From Protopterus annectens (taxonomy: Eukaryota; Chordata; Ceratodontiformes; Protopteridae): a stretch of DNA of 64,000 nt. Below are positions 12,209 through 23,707 of this stretch, in pieces. A model generated the notes under the pieces. The model searched no databases and was not told where the DNA came from. It saw only the letters and a list, made by a program, of their open reading frames with translations. The DNA lies in assembly GCF_019279795.1 (NCBI RefSeq), contig NC_056743.1:1780545466-1780609465 (forward strand), written 5' to 3'. Every line of letters begins with the position of its first letter. Position 1 is the first letter of the stretch. The translations under genes were made by a program, and so were the position numbers.

Positions 12209-12213
12209 AACAC

Positions 12214-12250
<37 letters not shown>
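12209..12250. repeat. (CA)n microsatellite
   Basis: About 20 CA units with one CG interruption. Confidence 0.97.
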
Positions 12251-12255
<5 letters not shown>

Positions 12256-13241
12256 AACGTTCAGTCCTTCAGCATTTTCTCTTTCTTTTTTTTTCTTACA
12301 GTCTAATACCCTGTGTTCTTTTTATTTCTTCTTTCCATCTTTAAGTGTTGGAACGGTAGTGCTTTTTTCTGTACCACTACAGTCTAATTCTCTTTATCAG
12401 GTTTTATGATGATAGTGTACATTGCACGGACTCACTTTCTGGTGTTTTTTTATTGTGTTCTATAAAGCTATTTGTCTCTTCTTGTACATTAAATGTTATG
12501 GCACCCAATGATAACTGTATTTTTTTTACTGGAAAAATGTGTTGAGCTTTTATATTTTTCTCAGCGTTTTCACCAAAGACTAAACAGTTTTCATTGTTTC
12601 TATTGTTTTCACTGAAAAGCCATTATCAAGCCTTACAGCATTTGTCCCACATTTTATAGAAGTACTGTCCTATGAAAATCTCAGTACTAGTTACTTATTT
12701 AAAGATGAAGGAAATTTAACAAGTATACATCATGGTCTTTCATTTTGTAAAAAATTAGCTTTATAACTCAGGGGTCTATCATAATGCACAAGACAGGCTT
12801 TCTTTCATTTTTAATGTTTTGCAAATTCGTATTATCAGAAAGCTTACTAAATAATTTCCTTCAACATTCTTGGGGACATGAACTAGTCTGGTATAATTTT
12901 AGCTGTCTCTGTTTTCTAAGTTTTATATCTTCTTCATTCAATTCATTTTGTCTGAATAGCAATTCTGTATGATATTCCTGTTTCTTATCTCATTCATCCA
13001 GTTCACTTAATCCATTTTCACTTCATTTTATCTGTGTGTCACCCTTAGATATTGCAGCAATTAATAGCTGATTTTGTTTTACATAGTTTTGCTATAAATT
13101 GTCCACTTTTTTCTGAAATAATTCTATTTTTATTCATAGTTCTTTCATAGATATAAGTAGTTGCTGCACATCTTTTCTTGAGGCCACTTGTCCTTCTGTT
13201 AAATATTTTATTTTAAAGTACTGTTTATTTTCTTTTCCGGG

Positions 13242-13243
<2 letters not shown>

Positions 13244-13338
<95 letters not shown>

Positions 13339-13347
13339 TGTGTGTGT
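13244..13347. repeat. (TG)n microsatellite, long
   Basis: Roughly 50 TG units with one TA variant near 13,331. It is just upstream of the recognisable part of the CR1-like LINE that starts near 13.4 kb. Confidence 0.97.
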
Positions 13348-14059
13348 CTTTGTGTATGCGTCCATGTTGACTGGCTAATCAGGGAACCACTCTATTTTAA
13401 AAGGTTCCTACAGTTGTAGCTTACATTTGGACTGAATTATTATTGGAGAAAGAGGTAGCATTGCAATATTATTAATGTTTACTTTATGGCATGACTGCCA
13501 ATAATTTTGAGAACACTGGTAGTAGTTTCAGTCAGAAATGTAATAATTTTGTGCTTTAGATTGTGCTATTGAGAGTTTAAGATGGAAAGTCCTTATGCCA
13601 AATGAGAATTTTGAAGTGTTACCTCTGGGTACTGATAAAATGGGTCAAGATCTAATGATAGGCGTATATCAAATGGGAGTACTCAGACAGAGACTTGTAA
13701 TAGAACACTTAATGGTTTAGTGTTAGATAAAACATTTAGAGACAGAATACAAAGCAAAAGCATTATATGATTTGGGACATTAACTAACAACAGTTTGGCT
13801 TCTAGGATAGCAAATGGAGAAATATTGTTTTTTTTTTTCATGACAAGTTTGAGTGTACAGAATATAGTGATCAATATGTTGAGGATTTTAGGGAAAGGAT
13901 GAATAATTATACTAGGAAAAGGTTAAGGACCAATAGTGAAAGCAGTGAGAGGACTGAGATTGTTTCAGCTATAAATAAAAAAAATTAAGCAGAGAGCAGT
14001 GGGAGGAAATTTAAGGATTAATTTAGAAATGGTTCCTTCTGAATCTGAGCAAATAAAAA

Positions 14060-14590
14060 AGTGTCTTATTAGTTAGTGATTCTATCATATGAAAATATAT
14101 TAGACCTTTAAATAGTCTCAACAATGGAATAATCACTGTTTCATGTCTCAGTAGTTGTAAATTGCATGCCATTCTCATGAGATTTAAAAAAATGGAGACG
14201 TCAGAAAATATATGAGTGAATAATTATTCATGTGGGTCTTAATGATTTCTTTGGCACCCCTATGTGCCATATGTATAATTTGGCTCAAGATATCCTGGAT
14301 ATTTATAGGAAATATAAAGTTAATTTGTGTATTTCAATACTGTTATCCTCTCCATTACTCTCCTATTATCAGTTTTCTAAAGAATTTCAATTTAACAAAT
14401 GGCTGTATACATTTTGTGTTAACAATGATTTGGATCTAGTAAGTAATTGGCAAGACTTCAAGAAGATAATTTTTTGATAAGGACTGGTTTCCTTTCAGAT
14501 TTTATGGGGGTAGATTGTTAAGTAAAAAATGTACAGATTTAGTGAAGCATTTTTTGGACTTGAGTCACTTAGTACAAGCAGAAAAGTTAA
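14060..14590 (+). pseudogene. LINE 'B' ORF1 SGNH-esterase relic
   Basis: Reads as Ser-Asp-Ser-Ile (block I, near 14,075), Thr-Val-Ser-Cys-Leu-Ser (block II), His-Val-Gly-Leu-Asn-Asp (block III, 14,226-14,243), then a Trp-rich stretch with Val-Ser-Asn-Trp and a decayed Asp/His region near 14,475-14,530. This is the block order of the esterase domain in CR1 ORF1, but diverged from the copy at 6.6-7.1 kb. It is frameshifted at least twice. The catalytic His block seems lost. Confidence 0.7.
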
Positions 14591-14712
14591 AGGAAGCAAA
14601 GAGAGATGAGTAAAATGTTATTATGTAAATGCTAGGACTTTGACAAAAAAATGAGTAAACTTGAATTAATTTGTAAGGACAGTAATTATAATGTGATAGT
14701 AACAGAAACAAG

Positions 14713-14727
14713 GAATTGTACAGATGT
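14713..14727. repeat. Left target-site duplication (15 bp) of nested insertion
   Basis: GAATTGTACAGATGT is repeated exactly at 28,377-28,391. The bases beyond each copy differ. The duplication brackets a 13.65-kb inserted block. Confidence 0.9.
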
Positions 14728-15025
14728 GAAAAACCAAAAAAATTGAAATTTAACGTAAACAAAGCCAAACATAAAATGTTACGTCAGCAAGAGAAAGAAG
14801 TATCCAAGTAAAAATGGTCTCTGTTTAGCACTTTCATTCTTTTAATGCGACTCACAAGAACTTCATCAGAGACAGACCAGCCGTTCTCACAACATTTAAA
14901 TACACAAACCAAAACATCACATGACCAATCAATTAACTTAATAGTCATTAAGTACAATAGGCTTAAATCTCTATTTTAAACATATCCGACAATATAACTA
15001 TCTAAATGTTTATTTTCAGTTTAGA
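14728..15025 (-). mobile_element. PLE-5 inverted terminal repeat (pLTR), left
   Basis: This is the reverse complement, with divergence, of 28,140-28,370. It contains a minus-strand hammerhead-like motif and, further out, a TTGGATACTT block resembling the 3' ends of the other PLE terminal repeats here. An inverted pLTR in front of a 5'-truncated body is a known arrangement of Penelope-like elements. Confidence 0.75.
14815..14880 (-). ncRNA. Hammerhead ribozyme-like motif in PLE-5 left pLTR
   Basis: On the minus strand: CTGATGA (14,869-14,863), a stem of TTCTT paired to AAGAA behind an extra AG, then GAAA (14,835-14,832), a minimal helix III (G, loop TG, C) and the cleavage-type triplet CTA. 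Flanking helix I is GGTCTGTCT against ACAGAGACC, imperfect by about one slip. Core residues are intact; helix I is degraded. Confidence 0.55.
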
Positions 15026-15057
15026 CAATGGTAGTTATGTCAGCTTTAATTGGCGAC

Positions 15058-15148
15058 TTCAATACAAGACTAGAAGTTAAGGAAGCAATATGGCAGATTC
15101 ATTTATCTTCTGACAACTCACCAGGCCTGAATGATGTTATAAACATCA
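15058..15148 (+). pseudogene. PLE-5 GIY-YIG endonuclease C-terminus fragment
   Basis: Reads Glu-Val-Lys-Glu-Ala-Ile-Trp-Gln-Ile ... Ser-Pro-Gly-Leu-Asn-Asp-Val-Ile-Asn-Ile. This matches the C-terminal Glu-X-Leu-Trp-Gln-Leu ... Pro-Gly-Leu/Ile-Asn block of the other PLE proteins in the window. The last dozen codons resume at 28,140 (Val-Lys-Ser-Arg-Arg-Ile-Ser-Leu-Cys-Phe-stop), on the other side of an inserted LINE. Only this tail of the element was ever integrated here (5'-truncated). Confidence 0.75.
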
Positions 15149-15149
15149 G

Positions 15150-15203
15150 ATCTCTGCTCTAGCCTCCCAACTCCAATATGGTGGTGTTGCACACTGTCCA
15201 GGT
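15150..15203 (+). promoter_or_regulatory. Putative LINE 5' leader, copy 1
   Basis: Matches 20,918-20,972 at about 80%, including GGTGGTGTT and CTGTCCAGG. It lies at the inferred 5' end of the LINE and immediately before the tandem array. A role as transcription start is only a positional inference. Confidence 0.4.
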
Positions 15204-18200
15204 CCCTGCCTCTTAAATCAAACTTCTAATAACCCCTGCAAAAACTGAAGGTCTCACAAACCCTTTAGGTGTGCTGCCTCACCAGAAGACTTCATCTCCA
15301 GCAAAAGAGCAGTCCCTGAACAATGTCACTGCCTCTTAAAAAAGACTTCTATTATACCATGACACCCCCCCAAAATGTGCACGCTGATTGGCCAGTGTGC
15401 ACATTGTAAATCGAGTTATACTAATGGAAAAAGGTCCAGTCGCCCGGACTTTTATCCATTAGTATAACTCAACTGACAGGCTATGTTAAATGGGTTTAAA
15501 AAATAAGCAACAGAGATCTCCATTGCTTATTGCTGTCTCGCCATGCTAAACCCATTTAACATAATGGGTTTAAAAAGCAACGGACATCTCCATTGCTGTT
15601 AAACCCATTTGATCTGATGTAAGTACATCAGAACTGCCGCGGATGCCAGACATCTGCAGAAGAGCAGTAAACAGGCATTATATTAAGTAGTATTTCATGC
15701 CATTATTTAATTAAATAAGTAAAAGTAACAATTAAAGTCATGGTAATATGGTATGCTTGGTGTACCACGGTTGGCTTTTTGGTGGCTCTCGGGCGGGCTC
15801 GGGACTAAACCACGCCAACCCGGTATCCAGCATTACCCACCCAGGCGTGGGTTATTGCTATAATAACCCCTGCAAAAGCTAAAGGTCTCACACACCCTTT
15901 AGGTGTGCTGCTTCTCCAGAAGATAACATCTCCAGATAAAGTGCAGTCCCTGAACAACGTCCCAGCCTCTTAAATCAGACTTCTAATAACCCCTGCAAAA
16001 GCTAAAGGTCTCACACACCTTTTAGATGGGCTGCTTCACCAGAAGACATCATCTGCAGCAAATGTACAGTCCCTGAACAATGCCCCTGCCTCTTAAATCA
16101 GACGTCTAATAAGCCCTGCAAAAGCTGAAGGTCTCACACACCCTTTAGGTGTGCTGCTTCACTAGAAGACATCATCGCCAGCAAAAGCGCAGTCCCTGAA
16201 TAACGTCCTTGCACCTTAACTCAGACTTCTAATAACCCCTGCAAAAACTGAAGGTCTCACACACACCCTTTTGGTGTGCTGTCTCACCAGAAGACATCAT
16301 CTCCAGCAAAACAGCAGTCCCTGAACAATGTCCCTGCCTCTTAAATCAGACTTCTAATAACCCCTGCAAAAGCTAAAGGTCTCACACACCCTTTAAGTGT
16401 GCTGCTTCACTAGAATATATCATCTCAAAATAAAGTGCAGTCACTGAACAATGTCCCTGCCTCTTAAATCAGACTTCTTATAACCCCTGTAAAAGCTGAA
16501 GGTCTCACACACCCTTTAGGTGTGCTACCTCACCAGAAGACATCATCTCCAGCAAAAGTGCAGTCCCTGAACAATGTCCCTGCCTCTTAAATCAGACTTC
16601 TAATAACCCCTGCAAAGTTGAAGGTCTCACACACCCTTTTAGTGTGTTGCTTCAACAGAAGACATCATCTCCAGCAAAAGTGCATTCCCTAAACAATGTC
16701 CCTGACTCTTAAATAAGACATCCAATAACCCCTGCAAAAGCTGAAGGTCTTGCACACCCTTTAGGTGTGCTGCTTCACCAGAAGACATCATCTCCAGCAA
16801 AAGTGCAGTCCCTGAACATCCTCTCTGCCTCTTAAATCAGACTTCTAATAACCCCTGCAAAAGCTGAAGGTTTCACACACCCTTTAGCTGTGCTGCTTCA
16901 CCAGAAGACATCATCTCCCACAAAAGTGCAATGCCTGAACAATATCCCTGCCTCTTAAATCAGACTTCTAATAACCCCTGCAAAAGCTGAAGGTCTCACG
17001 CACCCTTTAGGTGTGCTGTTTCACCAGAAGACATCTTCTCCAGCAAAAGTGCAGTCACTGAACAATGTCCCTGCCTATTAAATCAGACTTCTAATAACCC
17101 CTGCAAAAGCTGAAGGTCTCACACACCCTTTAGGTGTGCTGCTTCACCAGAAGACATCATCTCCAGTAAAAGTGCAGTCCCTGAACAACGTCCCTGACTC
17201 TTAAAACAGACATTCAATAACCCCTGCAAAAGCTGAAGGTCTCGCACACCCTTTAGGAGTGCTGCTTCACCAGAAGACATCATCACCAGCAAAAGTGCAG
17301 TCCCTGAACAACGTCCCTGCCTCTTAAATCAGACTTCTAATAACCCCTGCAAAAGCTAAAGGTCTCACACACCCTTTAGGTTTGCTACCTCACCAGAAGA
17401 TATCATCTCCAGCAAAAGTGCAGTCCCTGAACAATGTCCCTGCCTCTTAAATCAGACTTCTAATAACCCCTGCAAAAGCTGGAGGTCTCACACACCTTTT
17501 AGGTTGGCTGCTTCACTAGAAGACATCATCTCCAGCAAATGTGCAGTCCCTGAACAACATCCCTGCCGCTTAAATCAGACTTCTCATAACCCCTGCAAAA
17601 GTTGAAGGTTTCACACACCCTTTAGCTGTGCTGCTTCACCAGAAGACATCATCTCCCGCAAAAGTGCAATGCCTGAACAATATCCCTGCCTCTTAAATCA
17701 GGCTTCTAATAACCCCTGCAAAAGCTGAAGGTCTCACGCACCCTTTAGGTGTGCTGTTTCACCAGAAGACATCTTCTCCAGCAAAAGTGCAGTCACTGAA
17801 CTATGTCCCTGCCTATTAAATCCGACTTCTAATAATCCTTGCAAAAGCTGAAGGTCTCACACACCCTTTAGGTGTGCTGCCTCACCAGAAGACATCATCT
17901 CCAGTAAAAGTGCAGTCCCTGAACAACGTCCCTGACTCTTAAAACAGGCATCCAATAACTCCTGCAAAAGCTGAAGGTCTCGCACACCCTTTAGGAGTGC
18001 TGCTTCACCAGAAGACATCATCACCAGCAAAAGTGCAGTCCCTGAACAATGTCCCTGCCTCTTAAATCAGACTTCTAATAACCGCTGCAAAAGCTAAAGG
18101 TCTCACACACCCTTTAGGTTTGCTACCTCACCAGAAGATATCATCTCCAGCAAAAGTGCAGTCCCTGAACAATGTCCCTGCCTCTTAAATCAGACTTCTA

Positions 18201-19888
18201 ATAACCCCTGCAAAAGCTGGAGGTCTCACACACCTTTTAGGTTGGCTGCTTCACTAGAAGACATCATCTCCAGCAAATGTGCAGTCCCTGAACAACATCC
18301 CTGCCGCTTAAATCAGACTTCTCATAACCCCTGCAAAAGTTGAAGGTTTCACACACCCTTTAGCTGTGCTGCTTCACCAGAAGACATCATCTCCCACAAA
18401 AGTGCAATGCCTGAACAATATCCCTGCCTCTTAAATCAGACTTCTAATAACCCCTGCAAAAGCTGAAGGTCTCACACACTTTAGGTGTGCTGCTTCACCA
18501 GAAGACATCATCTGCAGTAAAAGTGCAGTCCCTGAACAATGTCCCTGACTCTTAAATCAGACATCCAATAACCCCTATAAAGCTGAAGGTCTCGCACACC
18601 CTTTAGGTGTGCTGCTTCACCAGAAGACATCATCTCCAGCAAAAGTGCAGTCCCTGAACAACATCCCTGCCTCTTAAATCAGACTTCTAATAACCCCTCC
18701 AAAAGCTAAAGGTCTCACACACCGTTTAGGTTTGCTACCTCACCAGAAGACATCATCTCCAGCAAAAGTGCAGTCCCTGAACAATGTCCCTGCCTCTTAA
18801 ATCAGACTTCTAATAACCCCTGCAAAAGCTGGAGGTCTCACACACTTTTTAGGTTGGCTGCTTCACTGGAAGACATCATCTCCAGCAAATGTGCAGTCCC
18901 TGAACAACATCCCTGCCTCTTAAATCAGACTTCTAATATTCCCTGCAAAAGCTGAAGGTCTTACACACCCTTTACATGTACTTCATCACCAGAAGACATC
19001 ATCTTCAGCAAAAGTGCAGCCCTGAACAATGTCCCTGCCTCTTAAATTAGACTTCTAATAACCCCTGCAAAAGTTGAAGGTCTCACACACCCTTTAGGTG
19101 TGCTGCTTCACTAGAAGACATCATCTCCAGCAAAAGTGCAGTCCCTGAACAACGTCCCTGCCTCTTAAATCAGACTTCTAATAACCCCTGCCAAATCTGA
19201 AGGTCTCATACACCCTTTATGTGTGCTGCTTCACTAGAAGACATCATCTCCAGCAAAAGTGCAGTCCCTGAACAACGTCCCTGCCTCTTAAATCAGACTT
19301 CTAATAACCCCTGCAAAATCTGAAGGTCTCATACACCCTTTATGTGTGCTGCTTCACCAGAAGACATAATCTCCAGCAAAAGTGCAGTCCATGAACAATG
19401 TCCCTGCCTCTTAAATCAGACTTCTAATAACCCCTGCAAAAGCTGAAGGTCTCACACACCCTTTAGGTGTGCTGCTTCACCAGAAGACATCATCTCCAGC
19501 AAAAGTGCAGTGCCTGAACAATGTCCCTGCCTCTTAAATCAGACTTCTAATAACCCCTGCAAAAGCTGAAGGTCTCACACACCCTTTAGGTTGGCTGCTT
19601 CACTAGAAGACATCATCTCCAGCAAAAGTGCAGTGCCTGAACAATGTCCCTGCCTCTTAAATCAGACTTCTAATAATCCCTGCAAAAGCTGAAGGTCACA
19701 CACACCCTAAAGGTGTGCTGTTTCACCAGAAGACATATTCTCCAGCAAAAATGCAGTCTCTGAACAATGTCCCTGCCTATTAAATCAGACTTCTAATAAC
19801 CCCTGCAAAAGCTGAAGGTCTCACACACCCTTTAGGTGTGCTGTTTCACCAGAAGACATCATCTCCAGCAAAAGTGCAGCCCCTGAAT
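15202..19888 (+). repeat. 123-bp tandem repeat array, about 34 copies, with higher-order structure
   Basis: The monomer contains GTCCCTGCCTCTTAAATCAG, TAATAACCCCTGCAAAAGC, TCTCACACACCCTTTAGG and CCAGAAGACATCATCTCC. I counted 123 bp for the consensus. Variant monomers recur at 738-bp spacing, which is six monomers: for instance the TCACGCACCC variant at 16,991 and 17,729, and the GGAGGTCT variant at 17,481 and 18,219; the next GGAGGTCT is 612 bp on (five monomers). A single extra monomer lies at 23,025-23,148. One foldback insertion breaks the array. Confidence 0.92.
15352..15862. mobile_element. Foldback-type insertion inside the 123-bp array
   Basis: About 510 bp unrelated to the monomer interrupts a monomer at CTTCTA/TAATAACC, with TATA at both joints as a possible short target duplication. 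It contains a hairpin (arms 15,413-15,427 and 15,456-15,470, perfect) and a second set of inverted AACCCATTT/AAATGGGTT pieces. It looks like a non-autonomous DNA transposon. Confidence 0.6.
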
Positions 19889-20815
19889 TTCTGTGATATA
19901 ACAAGCATAAGTTATCCTGTCCTGTTTTTGCCTTATGTGAGCCTTGTTAAAGTATTGCTCCTGGTCACCGTCAACAACATCATTGTATTCCCCTTACCTG
20001 TGTTCTCTCTAGCCATTAAACCCATCTCCTTCTCTCTAACCCTCATACCTCAGCCTTTAAACAGCTCTACTGCAGCCACCTAGCCTTCGTCTTGGCCACC
20101 TCTTCCCTTGCTCACCCATTGTCATTAATAGCTGACCCTCAAACTTCACTGCTTCCTAGCCATAGCTTGAATCACCCTTCCTTCACTCACACAGCTCCCA
20201 ACTAGACTCTCCAGTCCCTTCCACTCCTCTCCCTACCAGTCTCTTTATACCCACCTCTGTAGCCTAACTCCTTGCTTGGTCTCTTAACATCCCTCCCATA
20301 GATTTGTGCTAAAAAACCCAAACTGACCATTACTGTAATAGTAATTCAGTAAACACTGAAGCTTAGATCTCTCTTCTATTGCATTCCCTTATTATTACGG
20401 TTGCCACCCCTCCGTTTTTTTTCCGGACTATCTGGAAATCAAACTGATTCTCCAGTAGTCCGCAAAACACTGTACAAACTCCGGTATTCTGTTTCAAAAA
20501 GGAAACAGACTATCAAAGTTTGTAAATCGGATTATTTACTATGCTTTTTTTACAGAAAACCATAGTAAATCAGCTGAAAGGAGGCAGCAGGAACAGAAAA
20601 AGAGGGAGTTCCTTGTCGAGTGTGTCTTCGTGACATCACAAAATGGGCAAAATGTGGGTGGGGAGTGGTGGGATGGGTGGGGTTACTGATGACATGAGGG
20701 GTGTGACTTTACTCCAGTTTTAGCCACGATGAAAGGTGGCAACCCTACCTATTATTCCCACTGATAGCTTTGCTTGACTACTGCTGCTGATTCCTTAGAC
20801 TGTGCTATGCCACCT
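19889..20815 (+). repeat. Duplicated LINE 5' unit, copy 1 (contains MITE)
   Basis: After the array comes a C/T-rich unit that is repeated at 23,149-23,707 with about 90% identity in the aligned parts, from TGTGATATAACAA to GATTCCTTAGACTGTG. Copy 1 differs by carrying a 352-bp MITE near its end. Copy 2 leads into the LINE coding region. Confidence 0.85.
20397..20748. mobile_element. hAT-like MITE
   Basis: Terminal inverted repeats GGTTGCCACC (20,399-20,408) and GGTGGCAACC (20,735-20,744). Flanks TTATTATT and CTATTATT form an 8-bp near-identical duplication. The copy at 23.1-23.7 kb lacks the insert and shows the empty site. TIR sequence and 8-bp duplication fit hAT elements; no coding capacity is visible. 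Confidence 0.8.
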
Positions 20816-23024
20816 GCAGGCACAGGAAAGATTGTTCCCCTTGCTTCTAAGTCACCCAGCTCAATCCCCTCCCATAATGCATTGTGGCAAGTAAAAGACA
20901 CACTTAGTCTTCTGCGCCATCTCTGATCTATCCTACCAAATCCAACACGGTGGTGTTACACGCTGTCCAGGTTAGTACTCTATGTGGAGAAAATGTACCA
21001 TAAACTGTACTAATCGACTTAACTTGCAATACCAACACTTTCCAACTGTATCAATATATTTGTTTTGCAGTCGCTTGTACTGTAAATATATTTCTACCTG
21101 CAGTGACTCTCACTACAGGCTCAGAAAACATTGCTCTAGCATTTGCAAAGAACAGCAGAAATAGCTGTGTTTGAACCTGATTTAACCTGTTTTTGGGGAA
21201 TCATTGGCTCTAACTACTGCATAGTTATTAAAACGTGATTATCTACTGTTCTATGGTGAATGAAACTTTAGGTAGCATAGCTTTGCTTTGATGGTGTGTT
21301 TTTTCAGCATAGATCTTGAATGCGTTTTACCTACATTTACTCGCTATAGCACTAGCCTCACAAATCTAATGTTTCTAATACATGTGCTTATTTAATGCTC
21401 GTTTATGAAAGAAGCTTTTAGGTAGCGTAGTATTACTTGGACTGAGTTATCATTAGAATTTGTCTTTGCAATGTGTTTTAACCTACTTTGACTCGCTAAT
21501 ATGCTATCAGTATTGTGCTTTAGTTAAACATAGAACAGGTTATTGCTGCTCAAATGATTTTAGTTAAATGTATTGCTGCTCAACCGTTTTTGTGTTTCCT
21601 CTACTTCTAACTGCTGCAATGGTTCTGGTAGAGCTTATCTGCAGTAATTAGGATTTATAGGAGTACAGTTAGTGCAGGTTATTGCTGCTCAATGCTTTTT
21701 AGTTAAACGTAGTACAAGGTATTGCTGCCCAACTGTTTTTAGTGCTTCTTCTACCTCTAACTGCTGCAACAGTTCTGGTAGAGCATTCTACAGTCATTAG
21801 GCTTGATAGGGGGACTGCAATAGCATTAACCACTTGCCGGCATGCTTTTGTAACCAAACATCACCTAAAGTGTTAGTGACGCTATACTGCAGCTTCTACA
21901 ACAAGTTTTACCCTGTTTTTGAACCTTTCCCATGTTGTAACTGCTGGAAAGGCTACATTATTATCTGGTGTATTATCTGATAGCATTACACACAATTGGC
22001 AGCATCTGCAAATTAACGGCTGTGCTATCTTTCAATACCATTACTTAACACCTTGTATAGGACCTTTCCACACTGTTATCTATGGGAAAGGTCCTAGTAT
22101 TGTGCAGATCCACTGAAAAGAACTATCATAAATGTGGGATACTGTCCTAACTAATCGTGGGCATTGTTTACTAAAACATAATATAAATTCCAATCCAGTT
22201 AACTGTTGAGAAGAGCACTACAACGGACATCTAATTAGATCACCTATAAGATGTTCATGTTGGTGTATTACTGATATTGGCACCAATTACATTGCAGCTT
22301 CCCCTGTACAGTGTTCTTTAATGATCTAGGACAAATAACTGCTGCTTATAACTAATACATAGCTGTAGCTGTTGAAGTTGGGGCAAATATTTAACTGCTG
22401 AAGAACAAGATTATTGCAGATCTGCCTGATACTATCTATACTAAATATACCATTTTTTAGTGGAAAATGCAGGTAATTAGGGGCTGTTTAACTTTCAATC
22501 CTAAGTACTACTAATGCAGTTAAATTAGCAAAGTACTGTTCGCTACACCCTACTATTCTCAATAGATTTGTATAACTGGAAATAGATTGCCTCCTGTAGC
22601 AGAGACAGGTTATTCACTCTGCAGCAATAGGCCTAGCATTATCATTTTCACAGAACCAGTTGCTACCAGTAAGCATATATAACAAGCAATCTAGTCAACA
22701 ATTGCCTAAACTGTGATTGTAATACTAAGTTGCTAACTGTATGAATTACCACATTGTCTGTCTCATCTACTCTGTCTCTCCATCTCCAATTCTCTCTACA
22801 ATGTTCTTTCCTTGACTGCATTCCCTACTACTCTCCTCATTCCATGTGTAATCTTCCATTCCATGGTAAAGCTCCCTTTCTCTGGTATCTCCTCCACTCA
22901 AACAACGGTACTGCAGCCCTAACACAGTCACATCTGTCCCTCTGTTACTTATCTTACCCTCCACCTCACTCTAAACAACACTATTGCAAATTAGCTCACC
23001 CTTATCCTACTTTCCATCGTTTTA
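20816..23024. other. Spacer with second leader-like sequence
   Basis: Contains the leader-like stretch at 20,918-20,972 followed by about 2 kb without motifs, except short internal repeats around 21,530-21,790 (the phrase GGTATTGCTGC / GTTATTGCTGCTCAA recurs three to four times). No gene is seen. Confidence 0.4.
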
Positions 23025-23148
23025 CATGTCCCTGCCTCTTAAATCAGACTTCTAATAACCACTGCAAAAGCTGAAGGTCACACACACCCTTTAGGTGTGC
23101 TGCTTCACCAGAAGACATCATCTCCAGCAAAAGTGCAGTCCCTGAACA
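23025..23148 (+). repeat. Single 123-bp monomer
   Basis: One monomer of the array type, in the same relation to the duplicated unit as the last monomer of the big array. It supports the idea that monomer plus unit is a modular 5' region whose copy number expanded on one side only. Confidence 0.85.
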
Positions 23149-23707
23149 ATGTATGTGATATAACAAACATAAGTTATACTGTCCTGTTTTTGCCTTATGT
23201 GAGCCTTGTTAAAGTATTGTTCCTGGTCAGCATCAACAACATCACTGTGTCCCCCTTACCTGGGTTCCCTCTAGCCATTAAACTCATCTCCTTCACTCTA
23301 ACCCTTATACTTCAGCCTTTATACAGCTCTACTGCAGCCACCTAGCCTTTCTCTTGGCTACCTCCTCCCTTGCTCACCCATCCTCATTAATAGCTGACCC
23401 TCAAACCTCCACTGCTCCCTAGCCATAGCTTGAATCACCATTCTTTCACTCTCACAGCTTCCAACTAGACTCTCCATTCCCTGCCACTCCTCTCCCTACC
23501 AGTCTCTCTATACCCACTCTGTACCTAACTCCTAGCTTGGTCTCTTAACATCCCTCCCATAGATTTGTGCTAAAAAACCCAAGCTGACCATTACTGTAAC
23601 AGTAACCCCAGTAAACACTAAAGCTTAGATCTCTCTTCTATTGCAGTCCCCTACTATTCCCACTAATACCTTTCCTCGACTACTGCTGCTGATTCCTTAG
23701 ACTGTGT
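23149..23707 (+). repeat. Duplicated LINE 5' unit, copy 2
   Basis: See the copy at 19,889. This one is the empty-site allele for the MITE and runs directly into C-rich sequence preceding the LINE coding part. Confidence 0.85.

Larger units (their letters stand above)
10621..13439. other. AT-rich unassigned DNA with microsatellites
   Basis: Apart from the listed simple repeats and hairpin no feature is recognised. On the minus strand 11,100-10,700 has long lightly broken frames rich in Lys, Asn and Ile that might be an eroded coding region of an unidentified element. No diagnostic motif was found. Confidence 0.35.
13440..14727 (+). mobile_element. CR1-like LINE 'B', 5' portion (ORF1 and start of endonuclease)
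   Basis: Plus-strand coding relic of a second CR1-like family. It ends inside the endonuclease box Thr-Glu-Thr-Arg-Asn-Cys-Thr-Asp at 14,701-14,727, where a PLE inserted. The frame resumes without loss at 28,392 (Val-Phe-Leu-Pro-Ala-Tyr-Lys), so the two halves were one element. A-rich composition and many frame breaks show age. The 5' boundary is not clear. Confidence 0.75.

Noticed and set aside
15202-19888. CRISPR array
   Set aside because: Repeat units are contiguous 123-bp monomers without unique spacers, in vertebrate nuclear DNA.
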